Shown here in pieces: positions 20,215 to 32,052 of a DNA stretch of 64,000 bases (positions are counted from its first letter, which is position 1; every line of letters begins with the position of its first letter). Origin of the DNA: Pseudothauera lacus. GTDB lineage: Bacteria > Pseudomonadota > Gammaproteobacteria > Burkholderiales > Rhodocyclaceae. The stretch is from the NCBI RefSeq assembly GCF_003034845.1, contig NZ_PZKC01000007.1, positions 62,001 through 126,000 of the forward strand. Reading direction: 5' to 3'. The position numbers and the translations under genes were made by a program. The notes beneath the pieces are model-generated. The model was not told where the DNA came from. It saw nothing but the letters and a program-made list of their open reading frames with translations, and did not search any database.

Positions 20215-21315
20215 ATGAACGAGTCTTCCACAGCGCTCACTCTCGGGGCAGCCATCGCAGAGGGCACCGACCCGGATCAAGCGGCAAGGCAGATCGTCAC
20301 CGCATTGTCCGAGGGCGAACACTCCCTGCAGGGTATTCGCGATGCACTCAATGGCCTGGGGCAGTCACTCCAGGTCAAGGCCGCACGCAAGAGCGAACTG
20401 CTGCTGCAGCCGATGCATCAGCTCTCTGCCCGGGCGGCAGACGGTGGCAGCATTGCCAACACGCTCATCGACCTCAAGATGCAGGTTGAAGCGCTCGACC
20501 CGGCGAGGGTCGATTTTTCCGCCGGCTGGCTTTCCAGACTGTTCGGTTACCTCCCCTTCGTCGGCACACCGGTCAAGCGCTATTTCTCCAGGTACGAATC
20601 GGCATCCACCGTCATCGATGCGATAGTCGCTTCGCTGGAGCGCGGGCGGGAAGAGCTCAAACGCGACAACATCACCTTGCGCGCCGATCAGGAAGACCTG
20701 CGAGCGCTCGCCGGAGAGCTGACGCGCACGGCCAACAACGCACAACTCATCGACGCCCGGCTGAGCGAGGCACTGGAGATCGACATTCCTGCCGACGACC
20801 CTCGTGCCGACTTGATCGCCCGGGATCTGCTGTTTCCGCTTCGTCAGCGCATTCAGGACATCCAGCAGCAGCTCGCTGTCACCCAGCAAGGTCTGCTCAC
20901 CAGCGACCTCATCGTTCGCAACAACGAAGAACTCATCCGTGGGGTCAACCGCGCCCTGACAGTGACGGTCAACGCACTGCAGGTGGTCGTCAGCCTCGCC
21001 GCCGCACTGGCCAATCAACGCATCGTGCTCGACAAGGTCAACGCGGTCAATCGCACCACCGAGCGCATGATAGGCGACGGTGCCCGCATGCTCCGCGAGC
21101 AGGGCGCTGAGATCCACCGCCAGGCCGCCTCTTCGCAACTCGACATCGGCGTGCTGCGCCAGGCGTTTGCGGACATCCGCGGCGCGCTGGATGAGGTCTC
21201 ATCCTTCCGTCAGCAAGCGCTGCCCGAAATGGCCAGGAACATCCTGGCCCTCGACGAGATTACCCGCGAAGCCGGCAGCCTGATCGAACGTCTGCCAGCC
21301 AGCCACGGCAGCTGA
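20215..21315 (+). CDS. TelA-family (toxic anion resistance) protein
   Basis: This 366-residue protein has the TelA/KlaA family core: LFGYLPFVGTPVKRYFSRYESASTVIDAIVASL near residues 110-140, then RGREELKRDNITL and a long helical C-terminal half. It has no membrane helix or signal peptide. TelA proteins are linked to tellurite resistance and Ter-type stress responses, but the biochemical role is unknown. The stop is five bases before the helicase start, so the two genes form a unit. No terB/C/D genes are nearby, which is unusual for this family. Confidence 0.75.
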   Translation: MNESSTALTLGAAIAEGTDPDQAARQIVTALSEGEHSLQGIRDALNGLGQSLQVKAARKSELLLQPMHQLSARAADGGSIANTLIDLKMQVEALDPARVDFSAGWLSRLFGYLPFVGTPVKRYFSRYESASTVIDAIVASLERGREELKRDNITLRADQEDLRALAGELTRTANNAQLIDARLSEALEIDIPADDPRADLIARDLLFPLRQRIQDIQQQLAVTQQGLLTSDLIVRNNEELIRGVNRALTVTVNALQVVVSLAAALANQRIVLDKVNAVNRTTERMIGDGARMLREQGAEIHRQAASSQLDIGVLRQAFADIRGALDEVSSFRQQALPEMARNILALDEITREAGSLIERLPASHGS

Positions 21316-21320
21316 GCCGC

Positions 21321-24300
21321 GTGACGGACAACACCGAGACCGAACTCGCCGCGCTGGTCCGCTACTTTCGTGACTGCCTGCTCGCTGACGGCGGCGAACG
21401 GGAACTGGAGGATGCCTTTTCCACCGGAGAGGCAAGTCACCATCTGGTGCGATCCGGGCCCCAGGACGAGGCGTTCGCCCCGGTCTGGCTGAACTGGACC
21501 GAGAAACGCGAGCTGCTTCATGCGGCCAGCATGCAGCGACAGGAGCGCGAACTGCAACTGGGCTGGCGCTTCATCTGCGGCATGCACCCGGAGCGGGGGG
21601 AACGGAGGCTGCGCACCCCGGCCTTCCTCGCCAGCGTGCAGATGAGCTCCACCAAAGGGGGGTATCACGCCGAGCCCCTGCCCGGCTCACTGCGCATCAA
21701 CCCCGTTGCCTTGGTGGCACTCGGTCTGCCGCGCGACTACATCACCGAAGTCGATGAGAACGACCCCAGGTTCGGAGAATTCATCGGCCGTCTCGACGCC
21801 TTGCCGGAGCTTGCGCTCAAGGAGCATGCCAACCGCCTGCCTGCGTTGCGCAGCCCCGCACTGAGAAGGGTCGAAGCCCGCCTGCTGTGGCTCACGCAGC
21901 GCAGCCGGGTCGCCGCCAGCACGGCCTACGAGCTTGAAGCCCTTGCCGCCTCCGCCAGCTTCTCGCCCTGCCTGCGCGAGATCCTCGGCCACCCGCAAGA
22001 CACCCCGGCAGCGCCTCCCTCCACGACCCCCGACTCGATACCCACGCGACTCAGTGCTGCGCAGAAGCAGGCCCTCATCAACGCCACCGCCCACACGCTG
22101 AGCGTGGTCTACGGCGCTCCCGGCACAGGCAAGACCTACACCATCGGTGGCATCACCGCAGACCGCGTAATCAACGGCGAGAGAGTGCTCATCGTCTGCG
22201 GCAACGAACATGCGGCAGACGTCGTCTTCACCAAGCTCGCCGAGGCTTTCGCATACGGAGACGACAGCCATCTCGTGGTACGTGCAGGACAAGGCGAGTA
22301 CCGCCAACGCCTGCTGCGAGATCTCGACGCCCTGCTCAGCACCGCCCAACCCGCATCGCCAAACCCACCCGCCATACGCTCACAGGAGACCTCAGGGGAG
22401 GTCTCTCCGGCAGTCGCACGGGCCCGGCAGATGCTGGCGCACAGCGCGCTCGCGCAACAGTTTCTGGCCGGCAGGTTCGCCGAGGCGCTCGCGCTTGCGC
22501 ATGCCGGCGGTGAGGTCCTGCGCGACCGCCGACGCAGCCCGATCGCCGCGCTGCGTCGACAATTGACGCGCTTCAAGCTGAGGAAGTCGCCACCACTCAG
22601 CAAACACTGGACGACCTTTCAGAATCAGGCATCGAGCCACCAGGCCAGTGCGCGGAGATTCCTCCACCTCAGCACGCAGACAGCGCGGGACGCGCTGCTG
22701 CGCAGCAGCCGTCACAAGCTGGCCGCCCTGTCGGTCGCGCTGCGCTCGCGAAACTCGGGTTATCGCGTCGATCGCATGGCGGCAATGGACTGGGCCACAC
22801 TCACGCGGGCGTTCCCGGTATGGGTTGCCTCAGCCCAGTCGCTCGACCGCGCACTGCCATTGGAGAACGGCCTGTTCGACCTCGTCGTGATCGACGAAGC
22901 CACCCAGTGCAATCTGGCACTGGCACTGCCCGCACTGCAGCGCGCCAGACGCGCGGTCATCGTTGGCGACCCCCGCCAACTGAGACACTTTTCCTTCCTC
23001 GCCCGTCGCCGCCAGGAGCAGTTTGCCGCCGAGCACGGGGTGGAGGGGCAAGGCATCAGCCTCGATTACCGCGACCAATCGCTGATCGACTATGCAATGC
23101 AGGCACTGCGCTCTGCCGACGCACAAGTCTGGCTGGACGAGCACTTTCGCAGCCATCCTGACCTCATCGAGTTCAACAACCGGCGTTTCTACGAAGGGCG
23201 CCTGAAAGTACTCACCGGCATGCGTCGGCTGACCAACTCCCTGCCAAGGCAAGTGGTTGAGTGTCCGCTGCAACTGAACGATGGGGTCAACCAGGGCGAG
23301 GTGGACTGCGTCATCGAACATCTGCGCCAGCTCATCGAGCAGGAGAACGACCTGCCCGATGAGGACGCTTCCAAGGTTGGCGTCGTGGCAATGTTCTCCG
23401 CCCTTGCCCAGATACTGCAGGCACGCATTCAGGCCGCGTTCCGGCTGGAGACACTTGCCCGGCACAACCTCCTTGTGGCCACCCCGTACGGCTTCCAGGG
23501 CGAGGAACGCGACGTCATCCTGCTCGCCACCGGTGTTCACGCCCAACTGTCACGAACCGCTCGCCAGTACATGGAGCGGCCCGACGTATTCAACGTTGCA
23601 ACCACCCGCGCCCGCGACCGACAGATCATCTTCATTGGCCAGGGCAGTGCGCCTCAAGCTCAGGATGGCCTGCTGGGCGCCTACCTGGCCTTCGCCCCCG
23701 AGCGCCCGGTGCCCGCTCAGCCCTTCGCACGGGGCGCTGGCAGCACTCGCGACGAACTGATCGTCGCACTGCAGGAGAAAGGCTACCGGTGCTGGCCCGA
23801 TTTCGCGCTCGGCGGCAGCATCATCGACCTCCTCGTGGTTGCCGGCCAATCCTCCCTCGCCATCGACCTCGTCGGCGTTGCCGAACCCATCGGGCAGCCA
23901 TGGGCCTGCGAGCGTTACACCCTGCTTGAGCGCACCGGGCTCAACATTCTTCCTGTCGCCTTTCATGAATGGCTCTGGCAGCCGCAGGAAATCATCCAGC
24001 GCATCGAGCAAGTTCTCGGCGACCATCAGGCGTCACCGGCCGATAGCAGGCAATCGACTACCGCCTCGCTGCGCTGGCACTTCGAAAAGCATGGGCGAAA
24101 CGAACTGTCGCTGCTCGTAGAGCAGATGGAGCAAACCCGGGGAACTGCCGAGTCCTGGCTCGGACGACGCTTCAGCACCACCGAGGTGACCTACCAGCGC
24201 TACATGCACAGCATCCAGGAGCTCGTCGACGACACCGTTCGCATCCTCGACCAACTCAGGCTGCTACTCGACGAATCGCGTGCATTGAAGCTTGATTCGT

Positions 24301-24488
24301 CCTTGATCGATGAACGCGCGGCACAGGCATCGAACGCCGTCCGGCGGGCCCTGCAGGCACTCGACAGCCTCGCCACCCGGCTTGCCCTCGACGAAGGCTG
24401 GGGCCCGGACGCACAGTCCGCATCCCTTGCCGACCTGGAACGCCTCACCGACAGGCTGTCGCAGTATCAGAGCGCGAGCAGCCGCTGA
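21321..24488 (+). CDS. Large SF1 (UPF1-like) helicase with C-terminal nuclease-like and coiled-coil regions
   Basis: This 1055-residue protein starts at GTG 21321. Residues 1-240 are a poorly conserved N-terminal domain. The helicase core has Walker A GAPGTGKT near 265-272, motif II IDEA at 524-527, motif III GDPRQLR, motif IV DEHFRSHPDL and a C-terminal motif VATTRARDRQIIF. Residues about 810-890 look like a Vsr/DUF559-type fold (IIDLLVVAGQSSLAIDLVG) but without an obvious catalytic Lys. The last ~150 residues are probably coiled coil. It is paired with TelA; such helicase-nuclease proteins often act in defence or DNA repair. Confidence 0.8.
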   Translation: MTDNTETELAALVRYFRDCLLADGGERELEDAFSTGEASHHLVRSGPQDEAFAPVWLNWTEKRELLHAASMQRQERELQLGWRFICGMHPERGERRLRTPAFLASVQMSSTKGGYHAEPLPGSLRINPVALVALGLPRDYITEVDENDPRFGEFIGRLDALPELALKEHANRLPALRSPALRRVEARLLWLTQRSRVAASTAYELEALAASASFSPCLREILGHPQDTPAAPPSTTPDSIPTRLSAAQKQALINATAHTLSVVYGAPGTGKTYTIGGITADRVINGERVLIVCGNEHAADVVFTKLAEAFAYGDDSHLVVRAGQGEYRQRLLRDLDALLSTAQPASPNPPAIRSQETSGEVSPAVARARQMLAHSALAQQFLAGRFAEALALAHAGGEVLRDRRRSPIAALRRQLTRFKLRKSPPLSKHWTTFQNQASSHQASARRFLHLSTQTARDALLRSSRHKLAALSVALRSRNSGYRVDRMAAMDWATLTRAFPVWVASAQSLDRALPLENGLFDLVVIDEATQCNLALALPALQRARRAVIVGDPRQLRHFSFLARRRQEQFAAEHGVEGQGISLDYRDQSLIDYAMQALRSADAQVWLDEHFRSHPDLIEFNNRRFYEGRLKVLTGMRRLTNSLPRQVVECPLQLNDGVNQGEVDCVIEHLRQLIEQENDLPDEDASKVGVVAMFSALAQILQARIQAAFRLETLARHNLLVATPYGFQGEERDVILLATGVHAQLSRTARQYMERPDVFNVATTRARDRQIIFIGQGSAPQAQDGLLGAYLAFAPERPVPAQPFARGAGSTRDELIVALQEKGYRCWPDFALGGSIIDLLVVAGQSSLAIDLVGVAEPIGQPWACERYTLLERTGLNILPVAFHEWLWQPQEIIQRIEQVLGDHQASPADSRQSTTASLRWHFEKHGRNELSLLVEQMEQTRGTAESWLGRRFSTTEVTYQRYMHSIQELVDDTVRILDQLRLLLDESRALKLDSSLIDERAAQASNAVRRALQALDSLATRLALDEGWGPDAQSASLADLERLTDRLSQYQSASSR

Positions 24489-24546
24489 CTGCTGGCAGGC
24501 GCCCCACCCAAAGGCCACCGTCGCATCGCTCGCACAGGCATTGTGG

Positions 24547-24576
24547 AAAAAAAGGGGGCCCGCATGTGCAGGCCCC
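24547..24576 (-). terminator. Rho-independent terminator of the propionyl-CoA operon
   Basis: On the minus strand a GGGGCC / GGCCCC stem with a ten-base loop is followed by C and seven T residues. It lies about 100 bases past the stop of the biotin subunit gene, the last gene of the minus-strand operon. A second GC-rich hairpin lies near 24640-24665, closer to the stop, without a T run. Confidence 0.8.
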
Positions 24577-24676
24577 ATCCCTCGACAGGTACCCGCCGCT
24601 GGGGGCAGCGGGTCTCCCTCCCCATCGATAGCAAACTTGCGCGCCCGGCTTCGCCGGCCGGGCGGCGGATCGGCGC

Positions 24677-26668
24677 TTACTCGAACTCGACGATGATCTC
24701 ATCCACCGCCAGGCTGGCACCGGGCTTGGCGACGACCTTCTTCACCTTGCCGTCCTGCTCGGCCTTGAGGACGTTCTCCATCTTCATCGCCTCGATCACC
24801 GCCAGCTTTTCGCCGGCCTTGACCTCCTGGCCTTCGCTGACCGCCACTTCGCGCAGCAGGCCGGGCATCGGCGAGAGCAGGAACTTCGACATGTCGGGCG
24901 GCAGCTTCACCGGCATCAGCGCCTGCAGTTCGGCCCAGCGCGCGCTCATCACCATCACGTTGGCCTGGGTGCCATTGTGGTTGATGCGGTACTTGAGGCC
25001 GTTGCGCTCCATCTGCAGGGTGAAGGGGCGCCCGTTGATGGTGCCGTTGACAAGAATTTCGCCAAACTGCCAGCCGGTATGGACAACGAAGCACTCGCTG
25101 CCGACCCGCACTTCGTAGCCGGCCTCGATCGGCAGCACGTTGACCAGGGTGCGCTCCTCGCCACGGACCACCGTGTAGTCGTCGCCGACCAGACGCTCGT
25201 GGCCGGGCATCTGCCCGGAGATCTCGGCGTCGCGGTCCTCGAAGGCGCGATGCAGGGCAGCGGCCACGGTGACGAAGACCATCGGGTCGTCGTGCGGCAC
25301 CAGCGAGGCGTCGAAGCCCTGCGGGTACTCCTTGGCGATGAAGCTGGTGTCGAAGATGCCGGACATGAAGCGCGGGTGCTGCATGAGCGCGGCCTGGAAG
25401 GGGATGTTGGAGTTGATGCCGCGGATCACGAAGGCGTTGAGGGCCTCGCGCATGCGCTCGATGGCCTGGTCGCGGTTGGCGCCATGGGTGATCAGCTTGG
25501 CGATCATCGAGTCGTAGTACATCGAGATCTCGCCGCCTTCATAGACGCCGGTATCGACACGCACCAGACCATCCACCTCGGCCGGCGGCTGGAACTTCAC
25601 CAGACGGCCGGTGGAGGGCAGGAAGCCACGGAAGGGGTCTTCGGCGTTGATGCGGCATTCCATCGCCCAACCGTTGATCTTGACGTCGGCCTGGGTCAGC
25701 GGCAGTTTCTCGCCGTAGGCGACGCGGATCATCTGTTCGACCAGGTCGAGCCCGGTGATCAGTTCGGTGACCGGGTGTTCGACCTGCAGGCGGGTGTTCA
25801 TTTCCAGGAAGTAGAACTCCTTGGTCGCGCCGGAGACGACGAACTCGACCGTACCGGCCGACTCGTAGTTCACCGCGCGCGCCAGGGCCACCGCCTGTTC
25901 GCCCATGGCCTTGCGCATTTCGGCATCGACGAAGGGGCTCGGCGCCTCTTCGATGACCTTCTGGTGGCGACGCTGGATCGAGCAGTCGCGCTCGTTCAGA
26001 TACACGTAGTTGCCGTGGCTGTCGCCCAGCACCTGGATCTCGATGTGGCGCGGCTCGAGCACGTACTTCTCGATGAACACGCGATCGTCGCCGAAGGAGT
26101 TGCGCGCTTCATTGACGCAGGAGGAGAAGCCCTCGAAGGCTTCCTGGTCGTTGTAGGCCACGCGCAGGCCCTTGCCGCCGCCGCCGGCGGAGGCCTTGAT
26201 CATCACTGGATAGCCGATGCCCTTGGCGATCTCCACCGCCTGCTCGGGGCCGGCGATGGGGTCGTTGTAGCCGGGGATGGTGTTGACCTTGGCTTCGATG
26301 GCGAGCTTCTTGGACTCGATCTTGTCGCCCATCTTGGCGATCGAGTAGTGCTTGGGACCGATGAACTTGATGCCCTGCTCTTCCAGGCGGCGCGAGAACT
26401 CGGCGTTCTCGGAGAGGAAGCCGTAGCCCGGGTGCACCGCTTCGGCGCCGGTCTGCTTGCAGGCGGCAATGATCTTGTCCGCAACCAGGTAGGATTCCTT
26501 GGATGCGGCCGGGCCGATGCATACGGACTCGTCGGCCATATCGACGAACAGCGCGTCCTTGTCGGCCTCGGAATACACCGCGACAGTCTTGATGCCCATC
26601 TTGCGGGCGGTCTTGATCACGCGGCAGGCGATTTCACCGCGGTTGGCGATAAGAATCTTCTTGAACAT
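24677..26668 (-). CDS. pccA: Propionyl/acetyl-CoA carboxylase biotin-containing alpha subunit
   Basis: This 663-residue protein has a biotin carboxylase domain (KILIANRGEIACRV start, ATP-grasp loop KASAGGGGKGLR, EMNTRLQVEHPVTE) and a C-terminal biotinyl domain with EAMKMEN carrying the biotin Lys. A GGAGG site precedes the ATG. The gene lies 21 bases past the carboxyltransferase gene. With mutase and MeaB in the operon, propionyl-CoA is the most likely substrate, giving methylmalonyl-CoA; acetyl-CoA is the alternative. Confidence 0.9.
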   Translation of the reverse strand: MFKKILIANRGEIACRVIKTARKMGIKTVAVYSEADKDALFVDMADESVCIGPAASKESYLVADKIIAACKQTGAEAVHPGYGFLSENAEFSRRLEEQGIKFIGPKHYSIAKMGDKIESKKLAIEAKVNTIPGYNDPIAGPEQAVEIAKGIGYPVMIKASAGGGGKGLRVAYNDQEAFEGFSSCVNEARNSFGDDRVFIEKYVLEPRHIEIQVLGDSHGNYVYLNERDCSIQRRHQKVIEEAPSPFVDAEMRKAMGEQAVALARAVNYESAGTVEFVVSGATKEFYFLEMNTRLQVEHPVTELITGLDLVEQMIRVAYGEKLPLTQADVKINGWAMECRINAEDPFRGFLPSTGRLVKFQPPAEVDGLVRVDTGVYEGGEISMYYDSMIAKLITHGANRDQAIERMREALNAFVIRGINSNIPFQAALMQHPRFMSGIFDTSFIAKEYPQGFDASLVPHDDPMVFVTVAAALHRAFEDRDAEISGQMPGHERLVGDDYTVVRGEERTLVNVLPIEAGYEVRVGSECFVVHTGWQFGEILVNGTINGRPFTLQMERNGLKYRINHNGTQANVMVMSARWAELQALMPVKLPPDMSKFLLSPMPGLLREVAVSEGQEVKAGEKLAVIEAMKMENVLKAEQDGKVKKVVAKPGASLAVDEIIVEFE

Positions 26669-26689
26669 TTGTCTGTGTCCTCCGGGCGA

Positions 26690-28222
<1,533 letters not shown>

Positions 28223-28282
28223 TGATGACCTCCTTACAGTTTTCCGGTTGTCCGCGCCAGACGCTGCGACGGACGGCGTTCT

Positions 28283-29269
28283 TCAATTCAGGTGCTGCAG
28301 CAGGCGCTGTGCGGCGACTGCGGGGGTACTCTCGCCAAGCTCGACCGCGGTGCTGATCGCCGCCAGCTCCGCACGCACCCGCGGATGACGGCGGAAGCGC
28401 TGGCGCAGGCCGGCGTCGATCAGCTCCCACATCCATGCCAGCGCCTGATGGCGGCGCCGGCCCTCGAACTCGCCACTGCGCGTCATGGTGGTGCGATAGT
28501 CGCACACGGTACGCCAGAAATCCTCGATACCGGCCTTCTTCAGTGCCGACAGGGTGAGCACCGGCGGGCTCCAGTTGGGGCTGGCCGGACGCAGCATGTG
28601 CAGGGCAGTCTTCAGCTGCGCCTGCGCCCGCGTGGTCGCGGCCGGATCGATATCGGCCTTGTTCACCACCACCAGGTCGGCCAGTTCCATGATGCCCTTC
28701 TTGATGCCCTGCAGGTCGTCGCCGGCATTTGGCAGCTGCAGCAGGCAGAAGATGTCGGTCATGTTGGCGACCGCGGTTTCCGACTGCCCGACGCCCACGG
28801 TCTCGACGATGATCACGTCAAAACCGGCGGCCTCGCACACCAGCAGGGTCTCGCGCGTCTTTTCGGCCACCCCGCCCAGCGAACCGGCCGAAGGACTGGG
28901 GCGGATGAAGGCTTGCGGACACTGCGACAGGCCCTCCATGCGCGTCTTGTCGCCGAGGATGGAGCCACCGCTTAGCGACGACGACGGATCCACCGCCAGC
29001 ACCGCGACCCGCAACCCCTGCTCGATGAGGTACAGGCCGAGGGCCTCGATGAAGGTGGACTTGCCCACCCCCGGCACCCCCGAGATCCCCACCCGCATCG
29101 CCCCGCCGCTGTGCGGCAGCAAGGCTTCGAGCACACCCTGGGCACGCATCTGGTGATCCTCACGCTGCGATTCGATCAGCGTGATGGTCTTCGCCAGCGG
29201 TCGCAGCTGGCGCGCCAGCACGCCGTCGACCAGGGCGCGGTCGGCGGCTTCCAGAAGCGTTTCGTTCAT
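28283..29269 (-). CDS. meaB: Methylmalonyl-CoA mutase-associated GTPase (MeaB)
   Basis: This protein of about 328 residues starts at [16 protein letters not shown]. Walker A (GVPGVGKS) is at residues 64-71 and the G3/switch region follows at [18 protein letters not shown] is the G4 motif. MeaB gates cofactor loading and protects the B12 mutase. The gene begins four bases after the stop of the DUF5615 toxin gene, so translation of meaB may depend on the toxin gene. An alternative start at 29287 would overlap that gene. Confidence 0.9.
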   Translation of the reverse strand: MNETLLEAADRALVDGVLARQLRPLAKTITLIESQREDHQMRAQGVLEALLPHSGGAMRVGISGVPGVGKSTFIEALGLYLIEQGLRVAVLAVDPSSSLSGGSILGDKTRMEGLSQCPQAFIRPSPSAGSLGGVAEKTRETLLVCEAAGFDVIIVETVGVGQSETAVANMTDIFCLLQLPNAGDDLQGIKKGIMELADLVVVNKADIDPAATTRAQAQLKTALHMLRPASPNWSPPVLTLSALKKAGIEDFWRTVCDYRTTMTRSGEFEGRRRHQALAWMWELIDAGLRQRFRRHPRVRAELAAISTAVELGESTPAVAAQRLLQHLN

Positions 29270-29273
29270 CGGC

Positions 29274-29606
29274 TTATTCAATCTCAAGCACGCCTTCGTC
29301 AGCCGACACGAGGAACGTTCGAATCTCGGTGCTCCGGGACATGAGTCGGTCTCTGGTCACGGCATTCGATACGTTGCCGCAATTCAGCCACACAATCTTC
29401 GGCGGAAAGCCGCGGACCAGCATGATCTCGACGAAGTCAACGTCCTTCGTGACAATCGCGTAGCCGTTCGCCTTGGCGAATTCCCACAGTGCTCCGTCGC
29501 TCGCGCTCTCGAAACCAACCAATTGCACATGGGAGGAACCCGGAAAATGCGACTCCAGTTCCGGCAGCAGACGACGCGAGAGATTCTGGTCGAGCAACAG
29601 CTTCAA
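29274..29606 (-). CDS. DUF5615 PIN-like toxin
   Basis: This 110-residue protein begins [18 protein letters not shown] and contains [11 protein letters not shown], the Asp pattern of the DUF5615 (Mut7-C-like PIN) family. Members are the putative RNase toxins of DUF433/DUF5615 pairs. The start overlaps the antitoxin stop (ATGA) and the stop lies four bases before meaB. It sits inside a metabolic operon, which is unusual. Confidence 0.8.
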   Translation of the reverse strand: MKLLLDQNLSRRLLPELESHFPGSSHVQLVGFESASDGALWEFAKANGYAIVTKDVDFVEIMLVRGFPPKIVWLNCGNVSNAVTRDRLMSRSTEIRTFLVSADEGVLEIE

Positions 29607-29833
29607 GCGGCCACCCGGCTGATGCGCTGCTCGCGTTCGGCAGCAAAGGCCAGGCAGGCGATGATGTCATCGGCCTCCAGTTCGGGGTAGTCGGCAAGAA
29701 TCTCCTGTACCGGCATGCCGGACGCCATCCAGCCCAAGACGTCGTAGACAGTAATGCGCATGCCGCGAATGCAAGGCTTGCCGCCTCGCTTGCCGGGCTC
29801 GAGGGTAATCCTCGCCAACAACTTGGCATCCAT
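29603..29833 (-). CDS. DUF433 antitoxin
   Basis: This protein has about 76 residues when started at MDAKLLARITLEPGKRGGKPCIRGMRITVYDVLGW, which is the classic DUF433 signature. The helix-turn-helix part includes ILADYPELEADDIIACLAFA. An in-frame ATG at 29854 would add seven residues. It lies 53 bases past the mutase stop and overlaps the toxin start, so both may be read from the mutase mRNA. Confidence 0.8.
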   Translation of the reverse strand: MDAKLLARITLEPGKRGGKPCIRGMRITVYDVLGWMASGMPVQEILADYPELEADDIIACLAFAAEREQRISRVAA

Positions 29834-29886
29834 CGCATATCCTCCTGAACGCATGTCCTAAAGCGTGAGCCTGCCCTTGTTGCTCC

Positions 29887-32052
29887 CTACGCCGCGCCTT
29901 TCGCCGCGCGAATCTGCTTCAGCACTTCGCGCGCGGCCTTGGGGATGGGCGTGCCGGGGCCGAAGATGCCCTTGGCACCGGCGGCATACAGCGCGTCGTA
30001 GTCCTGCGCCGGGATCACCCCGCCGACGAAGGTGATGATGTCGTCGGCGCCGAGCTTCTTCAGTTCATTGACGATCTGCGGCACCAGGGTCTTGTGGCCG
30101 GCGGCAAGGCTGGAGCAGCCCACCGCATGCACGTCGTTTTCCACCGCGTGGCGGGCGGCCTCTTCCGGGGTCTGGAAGAGCGGGCCGATGTCGATGTCGA
30201 AGCCGAGGTCGGCGAAGGCCGAGGCCACCACCTTGGCGCCGCGGTCATGGCCGTCCTGGCCCAGCTTGGCGATCATGATGCGCGGGCGGCGGCCCTCTTC
30301 GGCGACGAAGGCTTCGATCTCGGCCTTCAGTTCCTTCCAGTCAGCGTCGTTTTCCACCACGGCTCCATACACACCGGACACGGCTTGCGGGTTGGCACGG
30401 TAACGGCCGAAGACCTTCTCCAGCGCGTCGGAGACTTCGCCCACGGTGGCGCGCAGGCGGATGGCCTTCACCGACAGGTCGAGCAGGTTGCCCTGGCCGG
30501 ACTCGGCGCACTGGGTCAGCGCATCGAGCGCGGCCTGCACCGCGGCGGCGTCGCGGCTGGCGCGCACCTGGGCGAGGCGGGCGATCTGCGACTCGCGCAC
30601 GGCGTGGTTGTCGATGTCGAGAATCTCGATCGGGTCTTCCTTGGCGAGCTTGTACTTGTTCACGCCGACGATGACATCCTTGCCGGAGTCGATGCGCGCC
30701 TGCTTGTCGGCGGCGCATTCCTCGACCTTCATCTTCGCCCAGCCGGACTCGACCGCCTTGGTCATGCCGCCCATCGACTCGATCTCTTCGATCAGCGCCC
30801 AGGCCTTGTCGGCCATGTCCTGGGTGAGCTTCTCCATCATGTAGGAGCCGGCCCAGGGGTCGACCACGTTACAGATGTGGGTCTCTTCCTGGATGATGAT
30901 CTGGGTGTTGCGCGCGATGCGGGCGGAGAACTCCGTAGGCAGCGCAATGGCTTCGTCGAGCGCGTTGGTGTGCAGCGACTGGGTGCCGCCGAACACCGCG
31001 GCCATCGCCTCGATGGTGGTACGCACGACGTTGTTGTACGGGTCCTGCTCGGTCAGCGACCAGCCCGAGGTCTGCGAGTGGGTGCGCAGCATCATCGACT
31101 TCTGGCTCTTCGGGTTGAACTGCTTCATCAGCCGCCACCACAGCAGACGCGCGGCGCGCATCTTGGCGATCTCGAGGTAGAAGTTCATCCCCACCGCCCA
31201 GAAGAAGGACAGGCGGCCGGCGAAGGTATCGACGTCCATGCCGGAATTGATGCCGGTGCGCACGTACTCAACGCCATCGGCGAGGGTGAAGGCCAGTTCG
31301 ATGGCCTGGTTCGCACCCGCTTCCTGGATGTGGTAGCCGGAGATCGAGATGCTGTTGAACTTCGGCATGTGCTGCGCGGTGTAGCCGAAGATGTCGGCGA
31401 TGATCTTCATCGACGGGGTGGGCGGATAGATGTAGGTGTTCCGCACCATGAATTCTTTCAGGATGTCGTTCTGGATCGTGCCCGAGAGCTTGTCCTGCGA
31501 CACGCCCTGCTCTTCGGCGGCGATGATGTAGCCGGCCAGGATGGGCAGCACCGCGCCGTTCATGGTCATCGACACCGAGACCTTGTCGAGCGGAATGCCG
31601 TCGAAGAGGATCTTCATGTCCTCCACCGAGTCGATCGCCACGCCGGCCTTGCCGACGTCGCCCGTCACGCGCGGGTGATCGGAGTCGTAGCCGCGGTGGG
31701 TGGCAAGGTCGAAGGCCACCGACACACCCTGGCCGCCGGCGGCGAGCGCCTTGCGGTAGAAGGCGTTGGACGCTTCGGCGGTCGAAAAACCCGCGTACTG
31801 GCGGATGGTCCACGGCTTGACCGCATACATGGTCGGCTGCGGGCCGCGCAGGAAGGGCTCGAAACCCGGCAGGGTGTCGGCATGCGGCAGGTCGGCTGTA
31901 TCCGCCTTGGTGTACAGCGGCTTGACGGTCAGCCCTTCCGGGGTGATCCAGTTGAGGTTCTCGACCTTGCCTTCCGGCGCGTGCTTGGACGCAGCCTTCA
32001 TCCAGGCTTCGAGGTCCGGCTGCGGATAGGTGGGCTGATTGGCGTTGGACAT
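29887..32052 (-). CDS. scpA: Methylmalonyl-CoA mutase (single polypeptide)
   Basis: This 721-residue protein has the substrate TIM barrel (about 1-550) and a C-terminal B12-binding domain with [16 protein letters not shown], where the Asp-x-His-x-x-Gly supplies the lower cobalt ligand near residue 600. It interconverts (R)-methylmalonyl-CoA and succinyl-CoA. It is the first gene of the minus-strand operon and faces the GntR regulator across 353 bases. A methylmalonyl-CoA epimerase is not seen in the window. Confidence 0.92.
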   Translation of the reverse strand: MSNANQPTYPQPDLEAWMKAASKHAPEGKVENLNWITPEGLTVKPLYTKADTADLPHADTLPGFEPFLRGPQPTMYAVKPWTIRQYAGFSTAEASNAFYRKALAAGGQGVSVAFDLATHRGYDSDHPRVTGDVGKAGVAIDSVEDMKILFDGIPLDKVSVSMTMNGAVLPILAGYIIAAEEQGVSQDKLSGTIQNDILKEFMVRNTYIYPPTPSMKIIADIFGYTAQHMPKFNSISISGYHIQEAGANQAIELAFTLADGVEYVRTGINSGMDVDTFAGRLSFFWAVGMNFYLEIAKMRAARLLWWRLMKQFNPKSQKSMMLRTHSQTSGWSLTEQDPYNNVVRTTIEAMAAVFGGTQSLHTNALDEAIALPTEFSARIARNTQIIIQEETHICNVVDPWAGSYMMEKLTQDMADKAWALIEEIESMGGMTKAVESGWAKMKVEECAADKQARIDSGKDVIVGVNKYKLAKEDPIEILDIDNHAVRESQIARLAQVRASRDAAAVQAALDALTQCAESGQGNLLDLSVKAIRLRATVGEVSDALEKVFGRYRANPQAVSGVYGAVVENDADWKELKAEIEAFVAEEGRRPRIMIAKLGQDGHDRGAKVVASAFADLGFDIDIGPLFQTPEEAARHAVENDVHAVGCSSLAAGHKTLVPQIVNELKKLGADDIITFVGGVIPAQDYDALYAAGAKGIFGPGTPIPKAAREVLKQIRAAKGAA

